NCBI GenBank assembly: GCA_963693305.1
Contig: OY855908.1
Coordinates: forward strand, 26,275,993 to 26,339,992
Length of the DNA: 64,000 nucleotides
Source of the DNA: Meandrina meandrites
Taxonomy: Eukaryota; Cnidaria; Anthozoa; Scleractinia; Meandrinidae
Direction of reading: 5' to 3'
The translations under genes and the position numbers were made by a program. Positions 43,651 through 51,232 of this stretch are shown here, one piece after another. Every line of letters begins with the position of its first letter. The first letter of the stretch is position 1. The notes beneath the pieces were generated by a model. It did no database searches, was not told where the DNA came from, and was given only the letters and a program-made list of their open reading frames with translations.

Positions 43651-44026
43651 GGTCACCCCAAGAACCAATAAATGGTGGAGGGCGCATAAATGGTGGAGGG
43701 TTGATGCGCATACCCTTTCCACCTGTTGGAGGTTTTACCCGCATACCTGATCCTGTTTTCTTTTTGATAGCGTTATCCACTTTGATAGCGTTGCGCACAC
43801 GTCTGATTTGTGTCTTGCTCATGTCTATGTCCACCCCCGTTTTGTTTTTGATAGCGCGCTCTATTTTTTTGATCTGCCTGGTGGTCAAGTGCAAAGTGTC
43901 GCTACCACCGGTTATAGCTTCGTTTTTAAATCTGAGTGTAACTGCTTCTCCTCGCCCAAAAGCTCGCGCGAGGTTTACCTTCTGCCCATCTGAAAGTGAA
44001 ATCTTGTGCGGATAGTAAGTCGTCAT
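43628..44026 (-). CDS. Small basic core-like protein of B
   Basis: 132 residues, beginning MTTYYPHKISLSDGQKV. The conserved central block (HLTTRQIKKIERAI; KTGVDIDMSKTQIR) is followed by a basic Gly/Pro tail (GGKGMRINPPPF). AITGGS and PTGGKG could be adenain sites. The size, charge and gene position suggest a DNA-condensing virion core protein. Not a proven homologue of adenovirus pX. It ends about 15 bases past the A8 run shared with the protease. Start preceded by ATATAAGAG. Confidence 0.62.
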   Translation of the reverse strand: MTTYYPHKISLSDGQKVNLARAFGRGEAVTLRFKNEAITGGSDTLHLTTRQIKKIERAIKNKTGVDIDMSKTQIRRVRNAIKVDNAIKKKTGSGMRVKPPTGGKGMRINPPPFMRPPPFIGSWGDQKKARLR

Positions 44027-44057
44027 CTCTTATATTTCATACAAAATTATTTTACTT

Positions 44058-45323
44058 TTAACCCATAACCAACTCATTACCCACCTGCCTGAGAGCAAAT
44101 TCGGACTCGTACAAAATTCCTGCATAAATGGTGTAGTCTTGCGCGTTGGCCGCCTCGTTGAGCCTGTAGTGAAAAACCATCTGCTTCGGGTCGTTGGTCA
44201 TGTTATCTTTGTTTTCACGTAGGTCGAAATAAAGTACTGGGTATAAATCCTTGAAGTTGTTGGGCTGAAGCTGAACACCGGTGTTGTAGTCGTTTTTGCG
44301 GTACCGGTAGTTCATCAAGTCATTAAGAATGCGCAGTTTGAAGTTTTCGTCGTAGTCCAGCTCCGGATAGTACTGTGAAGAGCCGTATTGTAGCCGGCAG
44401 GTCGCTAGCTTGGCTGAATTGTCTCCATCAATGTCAAAGGTGTCAAAGAAGTAGGGGTTTTGGGTCAAGGCCTTCTCCTTCCTTGACTGTTGAATGAAAA
44501 TGAAAACATGTTTGGCATCCTTTATACCAGGATTTATCTGCCACGAACCAAAAGCGTCACGCCGGCTACTGCTGGGTTGGATCATTTCATTCAGGTACGT
44601 CCATTTCTGAGGTTTCAAAAAGTTTTCATTTGCGAGCTTTTGTCCTTCGCTGGTGAAACGCAGCAATGGAACCCACAGCTCGAAGTTTCTCACCACTATC
44701 CTACGATTGTCGCCACCGTTTTGCCAAATCAGCTCTGCATCCGATTGTAACTCAATTTCAAACTCCATCTGCATTGGGGGGAGAAGCTTGTCACCCAACT
44801 CTTCGAAAAATGAGTACCTGTTAAGCGGTATAAGGGTTTCAACCGTGCGGCCTCCGTGGGCAAGCAAGCCCCTTTGTCTGATTCCAAGGTTAGTGGCAGC
44901 GGCGGCTGTCACATCGCTATCCGCTGTATCCAAATACCAAAACTGGTTTTTCGCTGCGCTCCTTGCAAAGTCATCAGAAAAATCCAACAAGTTTTTAATA
45001 AATATGAGCTTGTGAATGTTGTCTACGTTGTACATGTTTTTGCCCGATGATTTTACCACAAGTTTGTTTATCAGTGAAAATGAGCCGTTAATGGGTGCTG
45101 ACCTAGCATCTGCTGCAACTTGCGCACCATCCGCGGTTACCTCGAAAGTGAAATCAGCCCGGAAGTAGGCGTTATACCAGTCATACCAGTTGTCTCGGTC
45201 GGTGAGTGTGAATTTATAGTTTGTTTTTACCTGGTGCTGATTGTTTCCCGGGATAGTGATCGGTTTGTCTAACATGATACGAACATACTCTGTTTTTTCC
45301 AAATGCCTGTGGCTTCTGAACAT
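44058..45323 (-). CDS. Double-jelly-roll major capsid protein of B
   Basis: 421 residues, intact. The sequence shows the layout of Polinton major capsid proteins, expected to fold as two jelly rolls and form hexon-like trimers: SHRHLEKTEYVRIMLDKP, DNWYDWYNAYFRADFTFEV, INKLVVKSSGKNMYNVDN in the first half, and LKPQKWTYLNEMIQPS, LQYGSSQYYPELDYDENF, FHYRLNEAANAQDY in the second. It is assigned by gene order and overall similarity to that group. Start ATG at 45323. The upstream leader contains a 35-bp copy of part of the fibre gene, unlike A where a TATATAG box lies beside the start. Confidence 0.85.
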   Translation of the reverse strand: MFRSHRHLEKTEYVRIMLDKPITIPGNNQHQVKTNYKFTLTDRDNWYDWYNAYFRADFTFEVTADGAQVAADARSAPINGSFSLINKLVVKSSGKNMYNVDNIHKLIFIKNLLDFSDDFARSAAKNQFWYLDTADSDVTAAAATNLGIRQRGLLAHGGRTVETLIPLNRYSFFEELGDKLLPPMQMEFEIELQSDAELIWQNGGDNRRIVVRNFELWVPLLRFTSEGQKLANENFLKPQKWTYLNEMIQPSSSRRDAFGSWQINPGIKDAKHVFIFIQQSRKEKALTQNPYFFDTFDIDGDNSAKLATCRLQYGSSQYYPELDYDENFKLRILNDLMNYRYRKNDYNTGVQLQPNNFKDLYPVLYFDLRENKDNMTNDPKQMVFHYRLNEAANAQDYTIYAGILYESEFALRQVGNELVMG

Positions 45324-45394
45324 CCTACCTTCGCAGTGTGAATAAAAAGCTTATACTTTATTCTAATCCTTATATATCTTTTTAAAAAATTATT
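45324..45394 (-). promoter_or_regulatory. Capsid gene leader with fibre-gene fragment
   Basis: Bases 45327-45359 (CAGTGTGAATAAAAAGCTTA region) match 48871-48903 inside the fibre gene on the same strand with two or three differences. In A the same place is a compact sequence with a TATATAG box. A TATATA motif is still present further upstream at about 45369-45376. The copied fragment moves it about 45 bases from the ATG, so capsid expression in B may differ. Confidence 0.6.
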
Positions 45395-45880
45395 TTAATT
45401 TTCTGCTATCAATTGGTTTACTTTCATCCTTGCAGCCCGACCCGCGTTTAAAATCTGTTGCAACTTTTTCCGTGAATCCCCGCTTAACTGAGTTGTCATC
45501 CCAGGGTTTAGCATCTTCTTCAGTTTTTGTTTCGACTCTGTACTAAGTTTCTGTGATGGGGTCTTTTTCCCCTTAGGTTTTACACTTGGAGTCTTTTTAC
45601 TCTTAGGTTTTACACTTGGAGTAGCAACTGAGTTGCTATTTCGCAAAACAGCTTGTATCTTGTCAGCCGCTTTTTCTTCTGCTTTTTCTGCGGCTTTTTT
45701 CAGCATTTGCTTCGAGGCTTCATTTACAGCCTTCTCCAACGTCTGACGGGTGACTTGCTTTTTGAACCGCTTTCCTATATTCATCAGGGTGTCTCTTACA
45801 ACCCCCGTACCTTTGTGTCTGTATCTATATGTTCCGTTTGGCGCGTCATAATATCTCGCCCACTCACTCGGATGATTCAT
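45395..45880 (-). CDS. Basic Ala/Lys-rich virion protein (B)
   Basis: 161 residues. Conserved N-terminus MNHPSEWARYYDAPNGTYRY, then RHKGTGVVRDTLMNIGKRFK (an amphipathic, basic helix), then an Ala/Glu/Lys coiled-coil-like stretch (NEASKQMLKKAAEKAEEKAA). A low-complexity linker with tandem SVKPKSKKTP-type repeats and a C-terminal LSTESKQKLKKMLNPG and LSGDSRKKLQQILNAG follow. The last two are related to each other, so they look like an internal repeat. Located between major and minor capsid genes. Family not recognised; a minor virion or cement-like protein is plausible. Confidence 0.6.
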   Translation of the reverse strand: MNHPSEWARYYDAPNGTYRYRHKGTGVVRDTLMNIGKRFKKQVTRQTLEKAVNEASKQMLKKAAEKAEEKAADKIQAVLRNSNSVATPSVKPKSKKTPSVKPKGKKTPSQKLSTESKQKLKKMLNPGMTTQLSGDSRKKLQQILNAGRAARMKVNQLIAEN

Positions 45881-45933
45881 TATTATACTTAGGTGTAAAT
45901 TATTTTTAATTATGAGCTATGTGTAAATTATTT

Positions 45934-46719
45934 TCAGATGCGCTTAGGTGTTTCTTCTTCGATGATTATGCTTAAAGCCACGTCTTGGTCATTCAGATCT
46001 ATAATGTTGTTGCGTCCGTCCGTAATTTTGATATTTATCGCATTGATTCTATTTTTGTTCACCGGGTGCCACAAGAGACGGCGGGGCTCTTTTGAAAAGG
46101 GGTAGCTGACTGAGAGTTCAGCGGTTGAAAAAGAGAACATAACGTCACCCCCGATGTTGTCCACAGCCCTTGTAATGAGATCGCAATGGATATAGATCCA
46201 GTCGACGCCTCTTGTTATATTTGGTATGAGGTCGCTCCTGTTGTTCGCTCTGTCCATTGTTTTCTTGTAAAAACCCAGCAACGCAGCAAATTCACCTCCA
46301 CTTAGATCAAGCTCGTAGCCGTCCTGCAACAGAATGACCGCCCGATATGTTGTGGTGTGAAAATACAGCTGGACAATAAACTTGGATTTTTCATCCTTGG
46401 GATCCACTCTTCCGATAAGCGACTGGATGGTGGTGTTGAGACCGTCGTAATCATACATTCCATCCGGAATTGTCACGGTTTTCCAGTTCTCTGTTTTTTT
46501 CCGCCATTTGAATTCGTTGTTGTTGTACCGTTTCGCGATGTTGTACCACGAATATGTCATAGATACCAGCTCATTTAACGCCGCCTTGTATGATTTGGAG
46601 GGTTCTAAAGCAATTGGCGGGTCAAACTTAATTGTGAAGTCATGTGACTTGCTGTTGGCGTTGTTTTGTTTGGCCAGCTGCGAGTCGAGCAACAGGTTGA
46701 AATGAAAATGGGTTGACAT
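45934..46719 (-). CDS. Minor capsid (penton-like) protein of B
   Basis: 261 residues, intact. It resembles the single-jelly-roll minor capsid proteins that form the vertices in Polintons. Recognisable stretches are LLDSQLAKQN, FDPPIALEPSKSYKAAL, SYPFSKEPRRLLWHPVN and INIKITDGRNNIIDLNDQDV, the last being the conserved C-terminal end (a beta strand with DGRGN-type loop). The ATG lies ten bases after TATATAAG. The A copy (59336) aligns over its whole length. Assignment is by position and pattern; the jelly-roll fold should be confirmed by structure prediction. Confidence 0.75.
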   Translation of the reverse strand: MSTHFHFNLLLDSQLAKQNNANSKSHDFTIKFDPPIALEPSKSYKAALNELVSMTYSWYNIAKRYNNNEFKWRKKTENWKTVTIPDGMYDYDGLNTTIQSLIGRVDPKDEKSKFIVQLYFHTTTYRAVILLQDGYELDLSGGEFAALLGFYKKTMDRANNRSDLIPNITRGVDWIYIHCDLITRAVDNIGGDVMFSFSTAELSVSYPFSKEPRRLLWHPVNKNRINAINIKITDGRNNIIDLNDQDVALSIIIEEETPKRI

Positions 46720-46724
46720 GTTGC

Positions 46725-47576
46725 TTATATAATACTTCCCAAAATTTTGTGGGCTTCTTTTTGTGTTATTTCCTTTAGCTTTACCAGCAACCCCAACATC
46801 TGCTGGATCTGTTTTTTCAGCTTCAGTGAAGTGTTGCCCGCCTGTATAGACGCCAAGCTTAAGTGTAGCCTTTCAACCAAAGCGTTTGGATCAACACTTC
46901 CGCTTCCTTCCGTTTCTTCGTCTGAGGGTTCCATCGATTCGAAATACCTTTGGGGTATTTTAATCCCTTTTTTTCTCCTTTCAAGAATTTCATCTCTTGC
47001 CTTTTTTATGTCTGCTAATGTGTAGTTGTAAAATTTTGATGCTTTGCTTTTTACCCTATAGTCAGGATTGTTTTTATTTTTTGTTAACATGCTGTTCAGT
47101 GTCTGCAGGTCGGTTGACTCTGATCCCTTGATAACCAGTTCTTGTGGTGGCCCCCATTTACTTGGTTGCTCTTCTTCCATTTCTTCCATTAATTCCGTTT
47201 CTTCCTCTTCAGCCAAAGGTGGTAACGGTGTTGATGTTGGTGATGATGTAGGTGATGGTGTTGGTGATGGTGTTGGTGATGGTGTTGGTGTTGGAGGTGG
47301 TGTTTCCGCATCCGGATTAAAATCTCCGTCGAAGGGGTTGTTTAAATCAAACTCATCCATACCATAGTCTGGAACCTCTTCCTCTTCTTTTGAGTTGCTA
47401 TCCCCTATTTGGAGTTTGTCAAGCCGCGATGTGATAGGTTTGAACAAATCCTCACCTGATAGCTGGCCAAACCCTTTATTGATTTTGGTATTTTTTATCA
47501 CCGCGAGGATTTTGTCGTTCTGCTGCTCAACTTCAGCCTTTTCGCTAGCAAGTTTTTGCCACTTCTTCATGGACAT
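46725..47576 (-). CDS. Acidic, Pro/Ser/Thr-rich linker protein (B)
   Basis: 283 residues from the ATG at 47576. It has a charged N-terminus (MKKWQKLASEKAEVEQQ), an acidic part with DYGMDEFDLNNPFDGDF, a low-complexity TPSPTPSPTP repeat, a second acidic block, and the conserved C-terminal motif VERLHLSLASIQAGNTSLK followed by LGLLVKLKEITQKEA. That C-terminal pattern (AGN-S, then a helix and ITxxE) recurs in virion-linked Polinton proteins I know by pattern only. The repeat coding strand is a GGTGTTGGTGAT array that varies in length between A and B. The gene diverges from the ATPase across a shared TATATA. Confidence 0.6.
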   Translation of the reverse strand: MSMKKWQKLASEKAEVEQQNDKILAVIKNTKINKGFGQLSGEDLFKPITSRLDKLQIGDSNSKEEEEVPDYGMDEFDLNNPFDGDFNPDAETPPPTPTPSPTPSPTPSPTSSPTSTPLPPLAEEEETELMEEMEEEQPSKWGPPQELVIKGSESTDLQTLNSMLTKNKNNPDYRVKSKASKFYNYTLADIKKARDEILERRKKGIKIPQRYFESMEPSDEETEGSGSVDPNALVERLHLSLASIQAGNTSLKLKKQIQQMLGLLVKLKEITQKEAHKILGSII

Positions 47577-47604
47577 ATTTTTGCCGTATATATAACAGAA
47601 AAAA

Positions 47605-48238
47605 ATGAAAATTCCCAATTACGACCCCAGTTTGACTACAAAAAGTAATTACAAGCAAGGCCACCCTTGTATGCCAGCAGATACCTTTCGGATGCTTATT
47701 TGCGGGCCAAGCAACTCTGGTAAGACAAATATTCTCATGCATATGCTTTACAAGTTGTTGGTCTACGACAAAATTTACCTTTGCGCTAAGAACCTGCATC
47801 AAGACAAGTACCAATATATGCTTGATGATTTCGATAAAAGAGTCAATCCTGTGGCTGGCTATAATGTTATTGAAGCCGCCAACGATGTTATTCCTTTGGA
47901 AACGCTGTCCACTGACAATCAAAAGATTGTAATTTTCGATGACATGGTTTGTGAAAGCAACCAAAACGACATTATCGATTATTATATCAACGGTCGCCAC
48001 CGCAATTGCAGCGTCATTTATCTTTCTCAAAGCTATTTTAAGGTCCCCAAAAACATCCGAGATAATTGTAGCCACTTTTGTATTTTCAACTTTCTTCCCA
48101 AAGAAAATAACCGTATTGCCGATGAATTGGGAATTGACAGAGCGCTGCTTGAAAGGGCTACCGATGCTAAATATTCTTTTTTATACCACGACAAACCAAA
48201 AAAAAACCACACTTAAAAATTTTGACGAAAATATATAG
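47605..48238 (+). CDS. FtsK/HerA (A32)-type packaging ATPase of B, C-terminal shift
   Basis: 203-211 residues. Walker A is CGPSNSGKTN, Walker [12 protein letters not shown], and the sensor-like [11 protein letters not shown] follows. These are the signatures of the A32-like ATPases that pump DNA into capsids. The frame closes early at 48216 (after NHT) because a run of nine A is one longer than in A. The rest of the A-type end (LKNFDENI) lies in the adjacent frame to 48238. Both versions keep the ATPase core, so function may be unaffected. The fibre ATG starts at 48241, right behind the TATATAG of the A-type stop. Confidence 0.88.
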
Positions 48239-48240
48239 AG

Positions 48241-49860
48241 ATGGGGTTTCTTAACGGTGCGACGGGTGCAACTCAAACACCTGAAGAGTCTACTTCAATC
48301 CGAGGGCAAGCTGGCCCTGCTGGTCCTGCTGGTCCAACTGGTGCAACTGGACCACAGGGCCCTAAAGGTGAAAAAGGGGATAAGGGCGATACTGGCCCAC
48401 AAGGTCCTAAAGGAGATAAAGGTGATGCTGGAGAAAAAGGATTAAAAGGTGAAAGAGGTCCACAAGGGCGAACCGGACCTGCCGGACCTGCTGGAGCTAC
48501 TGGGCCAACCGGACCAACTGGAGCTACAGGACCTGCGGGACCAACTGGAGCAACTGGACCTGCGGGTTCAAAAGGAGCTATGGGGGATAAAGGTAAAAAA
48601 GGTGATAAGGGTGATAGTGGGGATATGTCATCAGCTAGCGTTACTGGTGACATTGTCATGAACGACCATGCAATCAAACAGCTCGCAAATCCTGTCGGCG
48701 ATCAAGATGCTGTCAATCTTACTTCAATGAAAAAATATGTGGGCTCCTCTGCAATTACAACTGGGCATGCCCATAAAAAGAATGACTTAGGTTTTTTAAC
48801 CCAAAGGGTTGGTGTTTCAGCTGTAAACAATATTTCTTCTGTTACCGTTGAAGACTTTACATCCAACCTTCACAGTGTGAATAAAAAAGCTTATACTTTT
48901 AACATTATAAAAACAAGTGACAATTCTTTCAACTCGCGTTTGGCGTTGAATAAAACACCTCTAAAAGAAGGAGAGTACACTATATGTGTTGAGTTCTTTT
49001 ACCCTAAAAACAAAAATGACCAAAACTGGTTTCTTAACCCTTTAAACAAGTTGGCCTCCAGTACTATTACCTACCACACCAAACGCTTTGCCACCCATAA
49101 CCCTCCGTATATAAGGGTTATTTTTAATACTTACAAATTAAAAGATAAGAATGACGACACTATCTATTTTGACATTTTAAATCCAGGTTATGATGGTTCA
49201 GCACCTAGTGAAAAGGCCGCTTTAATCATTTACGGTGTTAAGGGGTATCAATCAGATATAGACGGAATTATTTACGATGATGTTTTCTTTCTCGCTTCCG
49301 ACGGTGATTTTACTCTACAAACAAATTTAGATATGAACTTTTTTCAAATAAAAAATTATGATCCAGGCTTCGTAACAGACAGCGATACAATCAAGTTAGA
49401 AAAAAAATTAGATCTTAACGGTAATGCGTTAAAGAATTTCCAACCTAGAATAGTAATAACTGGCGAATGGAACTCGGATGAAAATGTTACTGGTAATAGA
49501 ACTTTTGTTAAATTCGGTAATAACCTTCGTGTTATGGCGCCATTTCCTTGCTTACTCGATGGTATCTCAGCTTTAATTATTGAAAATAAGGGTGCCTCTA
49601 GAACTTATGAAAGAATAGGTTTTAATTTTACTTTATCTAGTTTACGAGGTAACATCCCATTTACAAGCGTACGTAATGCTGATGGTTTAAAATACCAATA
49701 TGCGGAGCCCCTTTATTTCGGTGAAAGAAAAAAAATAGACCCGGGAGAGTATTTTGGGGTTTATTTATCTCAACACGACCACTCAAATACAGCCCTATCT
49801 AATTCAAAACGTGTATTAGTAAGTTTAATTTTAATAGACGATTTTTCTTTTAAGAAGTAA
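48241..49860 (+). CDS. Collagen-like fibre protein of B
   Basis: 539 residues, intact. After MGFLNGATGATQTP comes a Gly-x-y region of about 105 residues ([20 protein letters not shown]) expected to form a collagen triple helix. Then comes a shaft motif [20 protein letters not shown] and a beta-rich region shared with A up to about residue 390 (NSFNSRLALNK, EGEYTICVEFF, PSEKAALIIYGVKG, FTLQTNLDMN). The last 140 residues (VITGEWNSDENVTG, YGERKK, SNSKRVLVSLILIDDF) have no counterpart in A. The design (triple-helix stalk, shaft, exchangeable head) fits a vertex fibre used for receptor binding. Confidence 0.82.
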   Translation: MGFLNGATGATQTPEESTSIRGQAGPAGPAGPTGATGPQGPKGEKGDKGDTGPQGPKGDKGDAGEKGLKGERGPQGRTGPAGPAGATGPTGPTGATGPAGPTGATGPAGSKGAMGDKGKKGDKGDSGDMSSASVTGDIVMNDHAIKQLANPVGDQDAVNLTSMKKYVGSSAITTGHAHKKNDLGFLTQRVGVSAVNNISSVTVEDFTSNLHSVNKKAYTFNIIKTSDNSFNSRLALNKTPLKEGEYTICVEFFYPKNKNDQNWFLNPLNKLASSTITYHTKRFATHNPPYIRVIFNTYKLKDKNDDTIYFDILNPGYDGSAPSEKAALIIYGVKGYQSDIDGIIYDDVFFLASDGDFTLQTNLDMNFFQIKNYDPGFVTDSDTIKLEKKLDLNGNALKNFQPRIVITGEWNSDENVTGNRTFVKFGNNLRVMAPFPCLLDGISALIIENKGASRTYERIGFNFTLSSLRGNIPFTSVRNADGLKYQYAEPLYFGERKKIDPGEYFGVYLSQHDHSNTALSNSKRVLVSLILIDDFSFKK

Positions 49861-49917
49861 GTTTGCCGACGTATAACCATGCATGTAGTTTCCTGTCTCT
49901 GGTCTTTCTGAGAAAGG

Positions 49918-50334
49918 TCACGCAAAGACTCCTCTCCATTTCGAGGAGAAAGATCTCTTGAAGCACTCATCATAATCATTTTCATCAAAAATAGGATAAC
50001 CGAGATAGTGTCTAAATCCATTCCTAATACACAGATTACAGAGACCATTTCGCGAACATCTGCTTCTGTCACATTTATAACAAAACAAGACCCTTACAAT
50101 TTGTTTATTGCGATCGCAAAATGGTGCTTCATAAATTGCAGCATGAACTTCATCCCAGCCAAGAGTTTTACGCTGTTTGAGCTTCATTGAAGTATACCCT
50201 TTATTGATTTCTTTTCTGACATCGTCCCAGCCAAGCATTTTACGTTGCCAGAGTCTTATTACAATATACTCCTTGCGGATTTTTTCTCGAAGTTCTTGTG
50301 GAAGTGCTTTTATTAATTCAAGTGTGTCTGCCAT
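49918..50334 (-). CDS. Cys-rich accessory protein unique to B
   Basis: 138 residues starting MADTLELIKALPQELREKI. Two similar segments follow: RLWQRKMLGWDDVRKEI and KLKQRKTLGWDEVHAAI, an internal duplication of the F-box-like or host-protein type with Gly-Trp-Asp. The end contains a dense Cys cluster (RVLFCYKCDRSRCSRNGLCN, LCIRNGFRHY) likely to bind zinc. The first segment (LPQELREKI) resembles an F-box-like start, which is suggestive only. It is absent from A. It lies between the fibre and the right terminal repeat, where accessory or host-interaction genes sit. Confidence 0.55.
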   Translation of the reverse strand: MADTLELIKALPQELREKIRKEYIVIRLWQRKMLGWDDVRKEINKGYTSMKLKQRKTLGWDEVHAAIYEAPFCDRNKQIVRVLFCYKCDRSRCSRNGLCNLCIRNGFRHYLGYPIFDENDYDECFKRSFSSKWRGVFA

Positions 50335-50336
50335 GT

Positions 50337-50657
50337 TTATTTCCTTATGCCGCGTTTCTCTAATTGCAGCCCGCCGTCTTCGAAAAAAACTTTATCTATG
50401 AAGCTTATTAGCTGTTTGTTTTTGTAGAACTTTTGTTTTTCCATTTCTTTCACCCATGCTTCCTCCGTGTATGGGATACATTGGTTTAGACATTTCTTGA
50501 TCCTCTTTCCCTTGAAATGTACATAGGGGTCTTTCTGATATTTTTCTATTACTTGATCCCACTTTTTCACCGCTGCCGCCATTGCCTCTGCCAGTTTTTT
50601 ATTAAAAAGCTTTTTTTGCTCGGGTGTGAGTTTTTGCATTGATTCAGCTATGTCCAT
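50337..50657 (-). CDS. Small charged accessory protein unique to B
   Basis: 106 residues from the ATG at 50657 (MDIAESMQKLTPEQKKLFNK). It is predominantly helical and Lys/Glu-rich, with CLNQCIPYTEEAWVKEME in the middle and GGLQLEKRGIRK at the end. No family was recognised. Its stop lies two bases before the start of the Cys-rich gene (50334), so the two may be co-transcribed. No counterpart in A. Confidence 0.5.
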   Translation of the reverse strand: MDIAESMQKLTPEQKKLFNKKLAEAMAAAVKKWDQVIEKYQKDPYVHFKGKRIKKCLNQCIPYTEEAWVKEMEKQKFYKNKQLISFIDKVFFEDGGLQLEKRGIRK

Positions 50658-50703
50658 GTTTGATAACTTGCTGCCGCTTTTCTCCAAATGCGTGCAAAAA
50701 AAA

Positions 50704-50848
50704 TATCAATTTACATATACCGTGACAGAATGATAGTGTTGGTCCACATGCTCGTGTTCGCTTTCAAAGACCTTTCTTCCCCCTCGTGGGTAAATGATGT
50801 CAAACTTGTTACCGCTCAAGCTGTGGAAGCTATTCTTGATGCTGCTTC
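50704..50848 (-). other. Possible frameshifted extension of the right-end gene
   Basis: In the frame adjacent to the end of the 50849-51232 gene lies an open stretch of about 48 codons (LLRSSIKNSFHSLSGNKFDI, YPRGGRKVFESEHEHVDQ), closing at TGA. It has protein-like character and begins exactly where the upstream gene stops after KKSLHF. A one-base shift in an A-rich stretch would join them. It could instead be an unrelated small ORF, since no ATG opens it. Confidence 0.4.
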
Positions 50849-51232
50849 TTAAAAGTGCAAACTTTTCTTTATTATGTACTCCACCTGGTCCGGGCTAAAC
50901 TCATTTGCCATTATTCTGCGGGTCAGCTGCGGCGTCATGATTGGTGTTTCGTAAACCGGCTCTCCTGTTCCCGTCAAATCGTACTCTTCCATATCTGTTA
51001 AGTCGACTTCTTCTTGTTCTTCTTCCGGTTGCATAAGCGTGTTTTTTAAATCTAGCGGGCTCATTGTTTTCATTGCTGTGAGCAGCTCGTCTGAAATGTT
51101 TATTGGTGGATCAATAATTTGGCCTTTTTCAGGTTCTGCGATAAATAATGTATGTTCTGCTGATTGGCGGTTTTTGATGATTTTGGGTTTTTTTCGACTT
51201 TGGCAGAGGACTCCTTTTCTTCCCCGTCCCAT
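50849..51232 (-). CDS. Right-end acidic protein beginning MGRGR (B)
   Basis: 127 residues. A basic N-terminus (MGRGRKGVLCQSRKKPKI) is followed by an acidic body (TMSPLDLKNTLMQPEEEQEE, DLTDMEEYDLTGTGEP) and MTPQLTRRIMANEFSPDQVE. The start codon touches the inner edge of the right terminal repeat, as in A (63770-63976), so it is transcribed from inside or beside the repeat and is probably an early gene. N-terminus and the MSPxD motif are shared with A, the rest differs. A terminal-protein or regulatory function is a guess; no motif supports it. Confidence 0.6.
   Translation of the reverse strand: MGRGRKGVLCQSRKKPKIIKNRQSAEHTLFIAEPEKGQIIDPPINISDELLTAMKTMSPLDLKNTLMQPEEEQEEVDLTDMEEYDLTGTGEPVYETPIMTPQLTRRIMANEFSPDQVEYIIKKSLHF

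Noticed and set aside
43652..43722. Upstream extension of the protease ORF starting at 43722
   Set aside because: The codon there is GTG, it lies within the core-protein gene in another frame, and the residues are not conserved in A; it does not look like a real start.
47068..47367. Plus-strand ORF of 99 codons with a VGDGVGDGVGDG repeat, and its A counterpart at 60473-60799
   Set aside because: It is the opposite strand of the TPSPTPSP repeat of the acidic linker protein, which is supported by conservation at both ends; the plus ORF is a shadow.
48273..48677. Minus-strand 134-codon ORF with Gly/Pro repeats opposite the fibre gene
   Set aside because: Mirror image of collagen-type codons; no start or promoter context of its own.
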